From NCBI RefSeq assembly GCF_022581195.2, contig NC_061482.1, positions 5,580,001 to 5,644,000 on the forward strand: 64,000 nt of DNA. Reading direction: 5' to 3'. Every line of letters starts with the position of its first letter. The first letter of the stretch is position 1. The notes below the pieces were generated by a model. The model was not told the DNA's origin. It saw nothing but the letters and a program-made list of their open reading frames with translations, and did no database searches. Below, in pieces: positions 1-11,612 of this stretch. The stretch comes from Helicoverpa zea. Taxonomy: Eukaryota > Arthropoda > Insecta > Lepidoptera > Noctuidae. Position numbers and translations under genes: made by a program.

Positions 1-456
1 TGTTCGCCTTCATAGGATAGTATCACAAAGGTGTGTTTGGTGACTCCCCTATGCAGGTACAAAACTCTTTATATGCATTTACAGTAAACCGAATGGAACA
101 AGATTAGTTCGATCCGCACTTCTGCTAATCTCATCGTGTTAATTTGTGGAATGGTCCACTATATTTATATAGGTAGCTCTTATCTAATTTCAATGGAACA
201 GTCGCTTTTGCAATAAATTGATGTCGGACTATAGGTTTCAATTTTCTGACGCTACCGCTGACGCTACTTCTGACACTTCTAAGAAATCAGTAAGCAAGAG
301 GTCGCGTGGGAGTCACTCAACTTTATAATATTACTCACTTCTGTCAATCAGTTACAATAAGAGTGCACTAAAAGAAGAAGCATATATGCATACAATATTA
401 ATGTCTTATCATAAGTTCGCATTCATAATTGAAATAGCTTAAACCTTGGCGAGGTC
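1..456. other. Unannotated AT-rich DNA
   Basis: No open frame, RNA gene or known repeat is recognisable. A 13-bp unit containing 'ctgacgctac' occurs twice in tandem near 246-280. The last 11 bases (446-456) are the left target-site duplication of the SINE that follows. Confidence 0.6.
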
Positions 457-735
457 TTAAACAGTCGTGGTGGCCTAGTGGGTAAAGAACCAACCTCTCG
501 AGTATGTGGGTGTGGGTTCGATTCCAGGTCAGGCAAGTGCCAATGCAACTTTTCTAAGTTTGTATGTACTTTCTAAGTATATCTTGGACACCAATAGCTG
601 ATAAAAAAAGGTGAAGGAAAACATCTTGAGGAAACCCGCATTGAGCAAGCGTGGTGATTACTGCTCAATCCTTCTCCATGTGAGAGGAGGCCTGTGCCCA
701 GCAGTGGGACGATAAAAAGGCTGTAACAGTAACAG
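457..735 (+). mobile_element. tRNA-derived SINE, complete, with 11-bp target-site duplication
   Basis: A short interspersed element moved by LINE machinery. The head carries an internal RNA polymerase III promoter: an A box (tggcctagtgg, 471-481) and a perfect B box (ggttcgattcc, 515-525) about 34 bases apart, as in tRNA genes. The body contains 'ctaagtttgtatgtacttt'. The tail differs from the other long copies here: it reads 'gcccagcagtgggacg' and ends in a taacag repeat. The sequence ttggcgaggtc is found exactly at 446-456 and 736-746, a perfect target-site duplication that defines both ends. The head is shared with the copies at 14.9 and 53.7 kb, which have a different tail. The family resembles noctuid SINEs such as the Helicoverpa HaSE elements; that name is from memory. 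The intact boxes mean it could still be transcribed. Confidence 0.9.
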
Positions 736-746
736 TTGGCGAGGTC

Positions 747-3206
747 CGAAGGATTGTCAGTTGTCTAAACCTGAATTTAGGAAAACGATATCCATTTGTG
801 AAAAATGTTTCGTATATTTCGTTTAACTAACCCTATGACCTATGCCCGAACTTTCTGGGACCCTCCAGTACTGGTCATGAGTGACCAACATGTAAAATAA
901 AACATTGGTAAATATAGACAGAGCACAGCTTTTGAATACACAAGACTGGCTGCAGGCTTTAGTTTACCCTGTCAGTTTTCAGGTAAAGGAGATCTGGTTA
1001 CTAATGGTCTAGGTTGCATACTACCAATTTAACCCCGTGCTGCGAAATGGGAACCTTATCCGAAATGGAGGGGTTATTTCTAAAATCAAATCAGAGGTGC
1101 ATTAAAGAATGAAAAATGAACAGAAAATCTGCTTCTCCAAAATGATTAAAGTTCGGCTTAAATGTGTTGCGGAATAGTTTGATATTAATTAAGCAATACA
1201 TATAATTTATTATTGCTCCGCAAATTGCTCTTTCATACTCATTTGGGACATTCTTTCCGAGTCTAGGTTTATTTTTTTTGTAATAATATGAAAGAAGGCT
1301 GCTAGAAACTACATATTTTGAAAAAGGTAACAGATACCTAGGTATATTTCAATTAAATTAATGGACTCCTTTGTATTCATCTTTTTTGAAATTCGGAAAA
1401 CCATCTGAAATAGAAGTGCGATATTGGCCAAGCACCATTTTCAATAACAGCTGCGCAGAAAATGGCTTTCTGAATTCTGAAAAATATACAAGGAACCTAC
1501 CTACGTAGGTAGGTTATGTACACATATATTGGATATTGGAAGTTACTTTTTTCGAGATATTGCAATATTCCCCGCTTTGAAGACTGAAATTACAGCCACA
1601 TATGTAAACTGTTCCAACTTTGTACAGTCCAGTGCAAAGTCATAACATAGGGCGCGCCCCGCCTCCGATATGGAATTGAAATTGGTAAATACCAATGTAA
1701 CTTTTTCAGTGTTTGTTAACATTCAATACCATCCGCCTAGTCCTTTCCAACTAGTAGCACGAACTATTCAAAAAAGTAGCGCTCCAATAAAAAAATCTCA
1801 AACAAATGTTTGTTCGCGTTTGTAAAAAGAAATCGAAAAACGCTATAACTACTCAATTTTCCAATAACTTCAATGACGTTGTCAATTATCTTTCGTTTTC
1901 GAAACTTCATTCAGACGACTAGTTAAACTTGTTAAATCAAATGCCAGCGCCGCGTTCGATAATGAATAAAATCAAAAAGCTGAAACCGTCCAAATAGTTT
2001 CATTTATTCATTAACCGAACTACACGTGCTATAATTGCCATCAAAATACATCATTTGCCATCAATGCCCTAACATCGAAAAGCGTTCGGTGTAGGATTAA
2101 AACAGGTAATGCTATTCATTTGCTAATTTCCTAACACTCTATGTTAGGTATCATAAACTCATTACCTAGATTGTTATTTTAGTAAGCTTACGTGTTTGTT
2201 AAACATTTAAGACTTATACTTACAAATATTTCCCAAGACAATGCTTTCTTATCGTATAGAAAGTTTTGCTGTTTCCAATAACATATTGTCTTCTAAGATG
2301 GTTTTATATCTGATGGAAGACATCCTCAATTGTATTATATTGATACAGTCTCATATCCGTAGTACCTTAGAAGACTGTATGAAACCTGACTCGGCATTGC
2401 GTGAGTGCAATCTTGAGTATTTTTATACGGTGCTCTTCCAGTGCATTTAGTGATTAAATGGTTTAAGCGCTTGAAGTAATTCAGAGAGCTTTCTTGTGAA
2501 AATTGTGACTGGTGGTTGTAACCGTAAAGCTTTTAAATAAATAATATATATTTTTTTAACTTTTTGTCCTCTGAAGTAAAAGATCTTTCACTGAATCTAT
2601 GTATACCTAATACCTTACCACTTATCAACTATCAGAAATTAGTTAAATGGGTAGGTATGCGTTTGACACAACAACTGCAAATAATTACATAAACCTACTA
2701 AATCCTAAGTGAATTTCATAGGCAGCTAAGTTGTCATCAATTCCATTCACAAGTCACTAAGTCCCAAACTACATTCATGAATCTGGTACTCTCTTTACGA
2801 GATAGACTAGTGTGTCCGTACATACAGAATATGCTTCTAGAAATTCGATTACCTCCGATGGCTATGTCAATGACTTGAATTTCAATTAGAACAAATTATC
2901 TAGGGATACGGCAGGCAAACTTGATTTGTTAGCGCTTGCACAAACCGCTGCCTCGCTAGGGCTCTGAATTACTACTCTGTTAAATTTTAGTGGACTTCAT
3001 ACACCGATAAACATGAGTGACTCGCTCTGATGGTTTATTTGGGCTGATGATATCGCGTTTTCGATTGTTTGGATAGGTACTTAAAAAATAATTATGCAAA
3101 CTTAAGGAGAACGAAAGTTCTTACTGTCACTTTTTATCTGATCTGATTTAAATTTGGCTGCTGTTTTTTTGACAATACAATTATTTAAACCACTTTATTA
3201 AATACT
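747..3206. other. Unannotated AT-rich DNA
   Basis: No convincing gene. The open frame at 2241-2450 has no recognisable protein features and sits in AT-rich sequence. A weak 'ttttcag|gtaaag' junction lies at 982/983. A perfect 22-bp palindrome (1494-1515) is listed separately. Confidence 0.6.
1494..1515. repeat. Perfect 22-bp palindrome
   Basis: The two halves, aacctacctac and gtaggtaggtt, are exact reverse complements with no spacer. Its role is unknown. It could be a dimeric protein site, a remnant of a small inverted-repeat element, or chance within the CTAC/GTAG-rich sequence common in this genome. Confidence 0.8.
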
Positions 3207-3295
3207 GGCTGTTTTCCCTCGGTTTCACTTGCGTCTTTCCGTGCACGGACCAATTATAGCCTGTGTTACTCGGGGATAGTCCAGCTTCCCAACAG
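3207..3295 (-). mobile_element. Decayed Lep1/Helitron-like fragment
   Basis: The segment 'ctcggtttcacttgcgtc' followed by 'cctgtgttactcggggata' is a diverged form of the 'cgcggtttcacccgcgtc' end seen in the better copies at 6.9, 10.0 and 53.5 kb. Only one terminus and part of the body remain. The family is a common lepidopteran non-autonomous element. Confidence 0.5.
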
Positions 3296-4299
3296 GGAGT
3301 TTCTTTTTTTTCAAAGTTTTAGAACCTTTAGGGTACAAACAAAAGGATTATGTTTTTTTCAACCTATCCAAAAAACTTAAATATTGATCATCGTAATCAT
3401 AAACGTATTGATCATGTATATTAACACAGTCCTAAGGTCCACATTAATTCAAGCGCGCCCCAATAGAAATCAATCCTTGCTTTGAATATACGGTTTGATA
3501 TTAGGAAACTCACTAGTTACTCGATGTCAATCAGTGTCCGTAGTTAATTAATCATGAAATTTTGACTAAATCGCAGACTGATGCGAGTATGCCCCTGGGT
3601 CATGGCGTTTTAGTTCTATGTATCAGATATCAGATGTATCGTGGAAAACTTGCAGCTTGGTTAATGATCCTTACGTTCCTAAATTATGAAATGAGGCGTT
3701 ACTTTGTGAAAATCCATGACGTAAAATATTAGTTCCTTCTCTTTTATATAGGACTGTTCTCTAAACCACTTCTTGATTAAATGTTGTTAGCAGGTGTTGT
3801 TTTAGGGTCTATTTAAAAAATGACTTTCGCCTAAGGCGTGGCAACTTTTGTTTTGTTCAAACGGCGATGTCCATCGGCGCTTGTCCATAGATATCTATAG
3901 TATCATAACACTCAGAATTAAGGCCATCTAGCATCACTCTATAACAAAAGGATAGCAGTTTCTGATACCGTTTACACAGTTTGAATAGGAACTACATAAA
4001 CGTGATTGACATGTCATCCCCGAAGGGAAACATGTGAGCCATTGTAAAACGGTACGGGCTAACATTGACGTCTTTACTTGAGTGGACGCAAATTGACTCA
4101 TGATTGTCTTAAAGACAGTGGTATTATCAGCTCTGACAGTGTATTAAGGGATGCTGATCAATGTTGCAGTACAATGTTGTTGCGATTGAGAACCGTCTTG
4201 TTATGGGTATGGACTTATCAGTTTATTGGTTAGTTTGGGTCTAGCCATCAGTATATATGTACTTATGTGCTATGTACTAGATAACAGGTTCCAAAAACA
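3296..4299. other. Unannotated AT-rich DNA
   Basis: No gene or repeat recognised. 'ggccatctagcat' near 3922 is a weak insulator-like match that I do not call. Confidence 0.55.
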
Positions 4300-4568
4300 A
4301 AAACCGGCCAAGTGCGAGTCGAACGCGCACGAAGGGTTCCGTACCATTATTTAAAATCACGTTTGTTGTATGGGAGCCCACCAAAATATTTATTTTATTC
4401 TAGTTTTCAGTATTTGTTGTTATAGCGGCAACAGAAATACATCATCTGTGAAAATTTCAACTCTCTATCTATCACGGTTCATGCTATACAAACTGGTGAC
4501 AGACGGACGGACAGAGGAGCGAAAACAATAGGGTCCCGTTTTACCCTTTGGGTACGGAACCCTAAAAA
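4300..4568 (+). mobile_element. Lepidopteran interspersed repeat ('gggttccgtacc' family)
   Basis: It opens with 'aaaccggccaagtgcgagtc', continues with 'gggttccgtacc' (about 4335-4347), and closes with 'gacagacggacggacag' and 'ggtacggaaccct' before 'aaaaa'. The two gttccgtacc/ggtacggaac segments form an internal inverted repeat. This arrangement is abundant in many moth and butterfly genomes. It is non-coding and non-autonomous; I do not assign a class. The copy is close to the usual form, so it is not very old. Confidence 0.8.
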
Positions 4569-4977
4569 TGGTGTCTCACTCAACTGTACTTTGCACATAC
4601 TTAGCACTTGCGATCAGAGCGGTTTTGACATTGATAGATATACTTTATTATTACCGTTTTTTTCATTTTTGGTTTTAGCACTAATTAAAGGTGGCATTAT
4701 GAGCGATATATATTTTTCATTTATATCTTTAACTACCTAAAAAATATAGTAATTCTAGCATGTAAATTAAGTGATCCCCCTAAATATTACACATTATAAA
4801 ATCCAAGACATTAGGTATTATTACACTTTCTATTGTTTTACAAATACTAACATTAGATGAATTACTTATCCATGAAAAACTGGTATTTAACGATAAACAA
4901 TAAAGGATTGTGTTGATATGATAAATTATAAAGGATTTAGGTAAAATACGAGCAAAAACGTTTTCAATTCGGTGATT

Positions 4978-5036
4978 AAAATCTATGAGGATGACATATT
5001 GTCACAAGATGTCAACAGATAACGTATTCGGACATA
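4978..5036 (+). repeat. Unclassified dispersed repeat, copy A
   Basis: It shares 'aaaatctatgaggatg' with position 24671, followed by 'ttgtcac' and, about 25 bases later, 'gtatt..gaca' in the same order in both. This suggests two diverged copies of one family. Ends and class cannot be set from two copies. Confidence 0.45.
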
Positions 5037-5039
5037 TTA

Positions 5040-6341
5040 TTTGTATGGATATTCTTGTCGAACTTTAGAATATACACTCAATTCTTTATTAGCATTCCAT
5101 ATGTTATACAGGTGGTATATGTCAATGGGTCTTAACTATATCAGTAACCAAACTATGACCAGCCGTAGTACATGCCGCCTATTGGTCAAATCGGCCATTC
5201 ACCAACTGAAAATGGTTAGGTTATTGTCATAGTAGAATGGTGCAACTCACTGTAATTATATTATTATCTACTGAAGTTTCACGGATAATCAAAACTACAA
5301 TCAAGTTACTGAAACAAACAAGATAGCAGAACACGGACAAGAAAAAATAATAGAAATGAAAAAAAAAACGTAACTAACCCTACCAGCTCAGGCCGTGTCG
5401 ATCCTTTCATCTCCCTAATTGAAAAGTTCTGCACTGAAACAAACACAGTATCAGCTTCTGAATCTTTGCTATATTTGATGAGAAATCTGACACGTTCTGA
5501 CAACTACTGACAGTCGTTAATTCGCATTTTGGGGTTGAATTCTGACTGGGAAAAATGTAAAAAACAATTGAATCTCAACGATTACCAATTACTACAACGT
5601 TGAAACTGCTGAAGTGTGTTCGGTAGCAAATTACTGGTGCTGTTTTTGTAAGGCTTGTAACAGACACGAAATCTTATTTGAAAAGTAAATACAATACTTC
5701 TTATTGTGTACTTAAATCTTAAAATAATAAGCTTACCAAACGTTTAAATTAAATACCTAGGTAATTAGAATTTCGTGTTATCGAGCTTTACTCGCATCAC
5801 AACTAATAACAAACCTTTTGAGGTATAGATAAATAGTAACAATAGGAACCCAGTCGGACACGCCAGTAAAACGTATCATTTTAAACTTGTACTCACTTAA
5901 TCTTTATAACTTTTTCTAACACTAAGCTACAACAAATAGCTCGATCAGTAAGTACTGGACAATATTTTCTTATATGAACAAAACAAATAGTTTATTGTAT
6001 AACACAAGAGGCTGGCATCACAATACGGTAATGTTCAATGATAGATTGTGCCGCACTCAGGATAGGCTCGCTCTTATAATGATTTGCACACCCCCTCGTT
6101 GCAGATATACGAATCTGAATTGCAAAATGTACCCCTCTTAATGTTTGCGTGCGTAATGTTAATAATAGCTCCTACTGCATGTGTTTGTGTTCGATTCTGT
6201 AAAGATATGAGCTGCGTGGCTGACGTGTTCAATTGTGATCACTTTTGTACTAGGCTGAAGTTAGAGTTCCGATTTCAGCAGATAAGTACCTACATTTGTT
6301 TGAATGATGCGAGTTCTATTCTAGTAACAAACGTTTTGTTA
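5040..6341. other. Unannotated AT-rich DNA
   Basis: Open frames at 5041-5232 (+), 5306-5503 (-) and 6084-6350 (+) show no recognisable domain and no codon or GC contrast with the surroundings. They are treated as chance. Confidence 0.55.
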
Positions 6342-6368
6342 GTATACTAATATTATAAAGGGGAATCA
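6342..6368 (+). mobile_element. Lep1/Helitron-like 5' terminal remnant
   Basis: 'gtatactaatattataaag' matches the 5' terminus of the family seen in full at 17207. The rest of the element is absent, so this is a solo end or a strongly deleted copy. Confidence 0.5.
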
Positions 6369-6887
6369 ATTTTTTTGTGAACCTTAAAAGGTCAATTTTT
6401 GTTGGTTTTCATTGTTGGAAAGCTACTTACATTAACCTAGAGTAACATAGTATATTTTATTGGGATACAGGAATATCGATAAGATGAAAACATCAAGTTT
6501 GTTATCCCAATCTTGAAATATGTAGTACCAGTAAGATTGTCCATTTCTAATTGGTCGTTCATTAAAAAGTTAGGGTTATATCTACATATTTACTGGAGAT
6601 AAGTCGTCGTGTGGTTCTGATTGACACGAATTTTGTCTTTGTCATGTTGAAATTATTCTTCAACTGCGTTAGAATTGTTTTTGTGACAACCTTTAACTCC
6701 CCTGCTGTTAGCTGTCAGAGAAAATGAGTATAAAAAATAAATGAAGATTCGCTATTAATACTGCTGGAATTCATTTACCTATAGCTCATATACTGGCATG
6801 TTTCTTTCCAAGTAATCATTTTAAATAACTGTTGGTATATAAAATTGATAATTTAATCGAAGGCGTTCTGAAATTGAAAATTACTGA

Positions 6888-6990
6888 CTGTTTCTCGCGG
6901 TTTGACCCGCGTCCCTTTAGAAAATATTCCTGTGCTTAGATAAAAATATAGCTTATGTCATCCGCGTATAGTGCAGCTTCTTAACTGTGA
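6888..6990 (-). mobile_element. Decayed Lep1/Helitron-like fragment
   Basis: 'ctgtttctcgcggtttgac' plus 'ccgcgtccctttag' and a 'gcttatgtcatccgcgtat' stretch are the 3' terminus and adjacent body of the family, in reverse orientation. There is no matching 5' end nearby. Confidence 0.6.
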
Positions 6991-8417
6991 AATAATTTTT
7001 CAAATCTATTCATATTCAATGGAAAAATTAAATCTTTCCTCTTTATTACATAAGTGCCTATAGATAAATTAAATAAGAAGATCTATTGTTGCTATTCAAT
7101 GAATCTGCAGTTGTCCCCGTCATTAACGAAGTATGCCGAAATAATACTTTTTTCGTCAAAATAACTCATTATACAAAAATATGAAGATTACACAGCTTTT
7201 ACAGCGAATTTTCCCAAATAAAGTGCAGCATGATATAAGTAGCTACTTAATTAAAATTTAACATTGTCGAAGTATTCACTTTCATATCTCTGTTTAAATT
7301 ACGAACAAACAATCAATTGTTGATTGATAGCAAATATGTTTTATAGTTTCTTGTAAATAAATATAAATATCTTTGTTCGAAAATCGTTTCGTGGGCATTT
7401 TCTCTTAAGCGGATTTTCTCCGATTGGTGGCGCTAGTAGTGCCCAGCTTGGCTCACTCACGTGTGTGTAGTACGGAATAATTTGCGAATTAATTCCTTAA
7501 AAGCTTCGTGTGTTTTGAACGAGTGTTGAAACAGCTCGATAAAATAAACAAAGTCCACTGCACGACTTTTTCTTCGTAATTACATTGAAACAAAAAAATG
7601 TACCTAATTCGCTATTTGCATAAGACAGGTTCTGGTCTGAAAAGCATTGCTAAGTGGGACTTTGTCTCTTTTGTTCATTTAAACGTTGTGAAGATTTAAC
7701 AATTAGGCATACTTATCAGGCTATCAATCTACCAATCTACAAATAAAAATAATAAAACAACGCAAAAGGATAATTATTAGGTATAACCATATGAAATGTT
7801 TTTATTTTCCGCCACTAAACATTATATTACCTCTATGTACAATATATTTAATATTTTACGCAACAAAATTATAGAATAGCTTAACAACGCTCCATTTTTA
7901 GACTTAAACAAAGCCTGATTATGGAAAGCAAAACCATTTCAGTTTCTACAATCTCTCATTAGCAACACGGAAAGATTATTTTAACTAACTTTACCTAATT
8001 GCAATATTCCATCACCTATTAATTTTAGTTCAATGCATTCGTCGAATACTTGACTATATCGCACGATGCTTTAACGGAATAATTGCCTGCACTGCAAATC
8101 CGATAGACAGGAGGACTATCTAATCAAGAGTGGAAACATGATATCTTAGCTTCCAGATCTGTGTATTGGAGCGAACTAACGACCGGCGTGTACTTCGAAA
8201 TTGTCTAGTAGCTATGAAATTGTTATTAGCTCTGATTTGAAGCGTTTGTGCGTTCTGCGTTCTGCATTTGTTGGTATTTCTCACCTTAGTTTCAGCATAT
8301 TGCTACCACTTTTGAAGGTAGACTTTCTACTATTCTGTTCTTTGTTATCTCGTACCCTAGCACAGCCCATCACTTCTATTAGCATAGATTACAATATACA
8401 TAATATTAAAAAGTCTT
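6991..8417. other. Unannotated AT-rich DNA with a small GC-richer patch
   Basis: Mostly featureless. Positions 7415-7465 are GC-richer and hold a CTCF-like motif and a CACGTG. The open frame beginning at 8201 runs into a SINE fragment and is not a gene. Confidence 0.55.
7425..7435 (+). promoter_or_regulatory. CTCF-like motif
   Basis: tggtggcgcta resembles the core of the CTCF insulator site as known from flies (aggtggcgc). It stands in a small GC-richer island with a CACGTG E-box about 25 bases downstream. A single motif is weak evidence of binding. Confidence 0.25.
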
Positions 8418-8548
8418 TGACGTTCCTTGCGGGTAGTCAAAAGCCAGAAAGACTTATAGAGGACCATCGGGTTGTCCGGGTAACTGGAATGAAAAGGTCA
8501 GATAGGCAGTCGCTTTTTGGAAGTCGACCCCGACGTTACACCTCTAAG
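8418..8548 (+). mobile_element. SINE 3' half, internally deleted
   Basis: 'gggtagtcaaaagccag', 'ggtcagataggcagtcgct' and 'ggaagtcgaccccgac' follow the same order as in the complete copy at 53723-54105. About 38 bases present there, between 'gcagtcgct' and 'ggaagtcgac', are missing here. The head with the polymerase III promoter is absent and divergence is high, so this is an old, dead copy. Confidence 0.75.
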
Positions 8549-9975
8549 TTATAAGAATGAAGCTCGTTTAAAAAAAATGTTTGCGAAATCCTTTCAATTT
8601 ACAATTAAGCTTCGTAGAAACGAAATGAAATGTATATCAGCATAACTGGAGTAGCTTAAGTGGTTTTCTCACCAGAACTATATTTTTCATGGAATAACAA
8701 TGTGAACATATGTATAACATTCACGGCACACATTAGTTGTCAGCAAAATAAACTATTCACAGTGGATGGGTCGGTCGTATTCCCGTTGCGAACAAGAGAT
8801 GCGACCCTAGTCAGTTTAAAGTATTCCTAAGCTATTAAAAAGTCTTGAGCTCCAACCTTACATATATGGACTATTTATCTAAAATGTTATTAGGATAAAC
8901 GGGTTAGGTTTGAAACTATAGTGAAAAGTTTAGCTTGACAAAACTTAGCAGTGTGACTGTAAGACAAACTGTGTTATTTTTTCTGTCACTGCAAACCATA
9001 GGGCAGTTTCGCAGTCCCCACAAGTTATCTAGTTTTGTTAATCTGACTAGTTTAAAGGGATTAGCGCTGTCTTCATAATCGGGTATAACCTCGCAGATCA
9101 ACCATGTACGTCACGGGAAGTTGGACACAATTTCATCTCGCGATACTCAATTCCAATTTTCATTTCGGTTTCTGGAAAACCTTTAAACTCTTGTGCGAAT
9201 AGATGTCGATGGACAATGGACACGTCATCTGTATTGGACATCAGTGCGGTCTCATTGTTGTCGATTGTCTCGTCTAAGCGAAGTTTCTATTGTCGCCCGT
9301 GTGTAAAGTTTGAGCTATCGACAAGCCGATAACGAGTGACTGAGCGCCCGTGTCGTTTGTTAAAAGGACCTTCGAGTTAAGTAAATTGTTCGGACTGTAT
9401 TCGCATAAACACAAGTCATTAGAACCATAGAACAATTCATTTATTTATCGACTGTTGTTCACGTTGAACATTTGTTTGTTAGAATTTGAATTAATATAGA
9501 TAATCCTTGAATGAAGCCATCCGAAAGTAGTAACATTAACGGGAGTTGAGACAAACAGGTGCGCTGTAGAGCGGTGCACGAGAACACTGTTTCACAATGC
9601 AATAAATATACCTAGTAGTCCGTTTCACTGCTTTTCATACAATATGGATGGCCGCCGCATTAGCCCCCTTTTGATTAACAAGCTTATACAAGCTCGCTGT
9701 TTGACGTACCACGGTCAAGTTTATGTATACGAATTTGTTATTTTACCCTAATTATGTATTCATACGTTAGATGATTATTTGTTTTAAACCACTCGCGCAA
9801 TATTATATGAGTATCATACACGTAAATTGCATCGAAATAATTAAACGGTCTCTATTTGAATGATTCTAATCGATGCCAGCTAATGTTGAATTTGATAGGA
9901 ATACATTTATTTTACTCAATTGCAGTAGAAAATGTGCAAAATTCAATAACTTTGCTAATAAAAGTTTATTTAATT
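8549..9975. other. Unannotated DNA
   Basis: No gene. A mildly GC-richer stretch near 9230-9380 shows no coding frame. The open frames at 8916-9101 (-) and 9856-10044 (+) are judged chance; the second runs into the repeat at 9976. Confidence 0.55.
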
Positions 9976-10204
9976 ACTAGCTTCTGCCAGCGGTTTCACC
10001 CGCATCCCGCGTCCCCATGGAAACCTCTGCACGAACCCGAATAAAAAGTCTAAAGCCTATTCCCCTATGTACTACCTACTTTTATCACTACCTAATGCTT
10101 TTGCCTTCCTCGATAGAATTTTTCAAATCGGACCAGTACTTCCTGAGATTAGCGCGTTCAAACAAACAAACAAACTCTTCAGCTTTATAATATTAATATA
10201 GATT
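9976..10204 (-). mobile_element. Lep1/Helitron-like element, near full length, with odd core
   Basis: Read on the - strand, it begins at the right with 'atctatattaatattataaag' (first bases) and ends at the left with 'gcagaagctagt'. It contains the typical (caaa)n run and 'cctgagattagcgcgttc'. The terminal CTAG and TC fit a Helitron-type element, which is how I recall this family being described. The central part (10058-10102) is not the usual family sequence but a 45-bp stretch that also occurs exactly at 11568-11612. Confidence 0.8.
10058..10102 (+). repeat. 45-bp exact direct repeat, copy 1
   Basis: Starts 'tattcccctatgtactacct' and ends 'cctaatgctttt'. It is identical base for base to 11568-11612 and lies inside the Helitron-like element. 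Confidence 0.9.
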
Positions 10205-11567
10205 GATCTGATACGTTTGAAAATAACAATTGAAATATGTTCCTATTAATGTATTAAGTTATTGAGTTTAGTGACATCTTACAAACATTTGTATACATTG
10301 TTCTTGTATGATACATATACGCGGTAATGGGTAACATTATGTTTATTCTCCTTACCGTAGTACGCCGTTCCAATTTCTGTCCTAGAACTTAGCTTCGAGA
10401 ATTGCATTGTCAGTAGCATCCATATCTTCCTCTTACATTAAGTAAGGCATGATACTTAAGTGTTCTGCGTTTGTAGAACGGAACCTCAATTACAGTATAG
10501 AATCCTCTAAAATGTCCATAATTTTCATGGGAAGGTTTTGACTTGGAAAGGCTGAATTGAGAATTCTTTTTGTTAATTTTTATCTTGGTTAAGATGCTTG
10601 AACATTGGGTACCTGTGCATGGTATATGACACGCAGGTACTTACCTATGTGCTGTTACATGATGTGATCGATTATCGAATAGGTAGGTATGATTATGTAA
10701 CTTGCGTCACTACATGCCGACTGGTCTAAACCACTAATAGTCAAGCATGCCTCTTGGCGGTTTGCAGAACTACCGAAGCGCGCAGTTCCCAGGTACTTGA
10801 ACAATATTCCAAATTATTAATCACTATACAGTTTTCATAAGCTAATCGCCGCTGACCCTACGGCCCGTCCACCCGAATTCCTCATTACGTATTAATGAAA
10901 ATTACAATACATATAACTTCTCCGTTTAAATATTTAAAGGCGTAGTTTTCCTCGCCGGGTTCCGCCGAGCCGGGCGTAATGGTGCCTCTGAATTATTTAT
11001 TATGAATTTTATGATACGTCTCTCGCGCTCCACTTCGTAAATAATACTTTTGATTTCTTGGGGCGACCGGCGCAGGAAGTGATGCCATCGTGTTCAATAA
11101 GACGGCTATCGAGCTTCAGCTATTGCAAGATATTTTGCAGCTTTCTGATGATACATTTTAAATTGTCGTTAGATAAAAACATTAGGTTCATGAAGATCTC
11201 TCTAATATCAATCATGTGTACATGTATATACATATTTTGCGATTCTGCTGTCGTCGTCTTTTTGAATACGGTGGATAATTCTCATTAAGAAAACCGTTAA
11301 ACTGATGGCTAACTATATTAATTGAACATGTGTTAAGTACAGGAAATACCAAAATACCTCCATGTAATTTACATTTGTCATTTGCGTTTACTAGGATGCC
11401 ATAATACGATGCAGTTTGACCTTTGAAATACCACAAACGCGCACTGCCAGTGGATCCGTTTTCCCAACAGGTATTTAGATGCGCAAGAGGTCGGACCAAA
11501 ATAGAATAGATTGAAAGCCACAGGACCTATTGTACTCGCCCACCGAACCTCTATGTACGCATAATGT
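10205..11567. other. Unannotated DNA with a GC-richer patch at 10850-11090
   Basis: The patch holds 'cgccgggttccgccgagccg' and homeodomain-type AT sites ('ttatttattatg', 'ttttatgat'), a mix typical of enhancers. The small open frames at 11058-11288 (+) and 11212-11499 (-) lie on opposite strands, overlap at 11212-11288 and have no recognisable domain. Confidence 0.4.
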
Positions 11568-11612
11568 TATTCCCCTATGTACTACCTACTTTTATCACTA
11601 CCTAATGCTTTT
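11568..11612 (+). repeat. 45-bp exact direct repeat, copy 2
   Basis: Identical to 10058-10102, but here it is not flanked by Helitron-like sequence. It may be the source or the product of a templated insertion. Confidence 0.9.

Noticed and set aside
515..525. Possible tRNA gene at ggttcgattcc
   Set aside because: The rest does not fold as a tRNA and the unit is a SINE with target-site duplications; same for 53776.
965..988. ttttcag|gtaaag as a recursive site
   Set aside because: The donor half departs from gtaagt and the pyrimidine tract is short.
8201..8554. 117-codon + frame
   Set aside because: The second half reads through an old SINE fragment (8418-8548); no domain.
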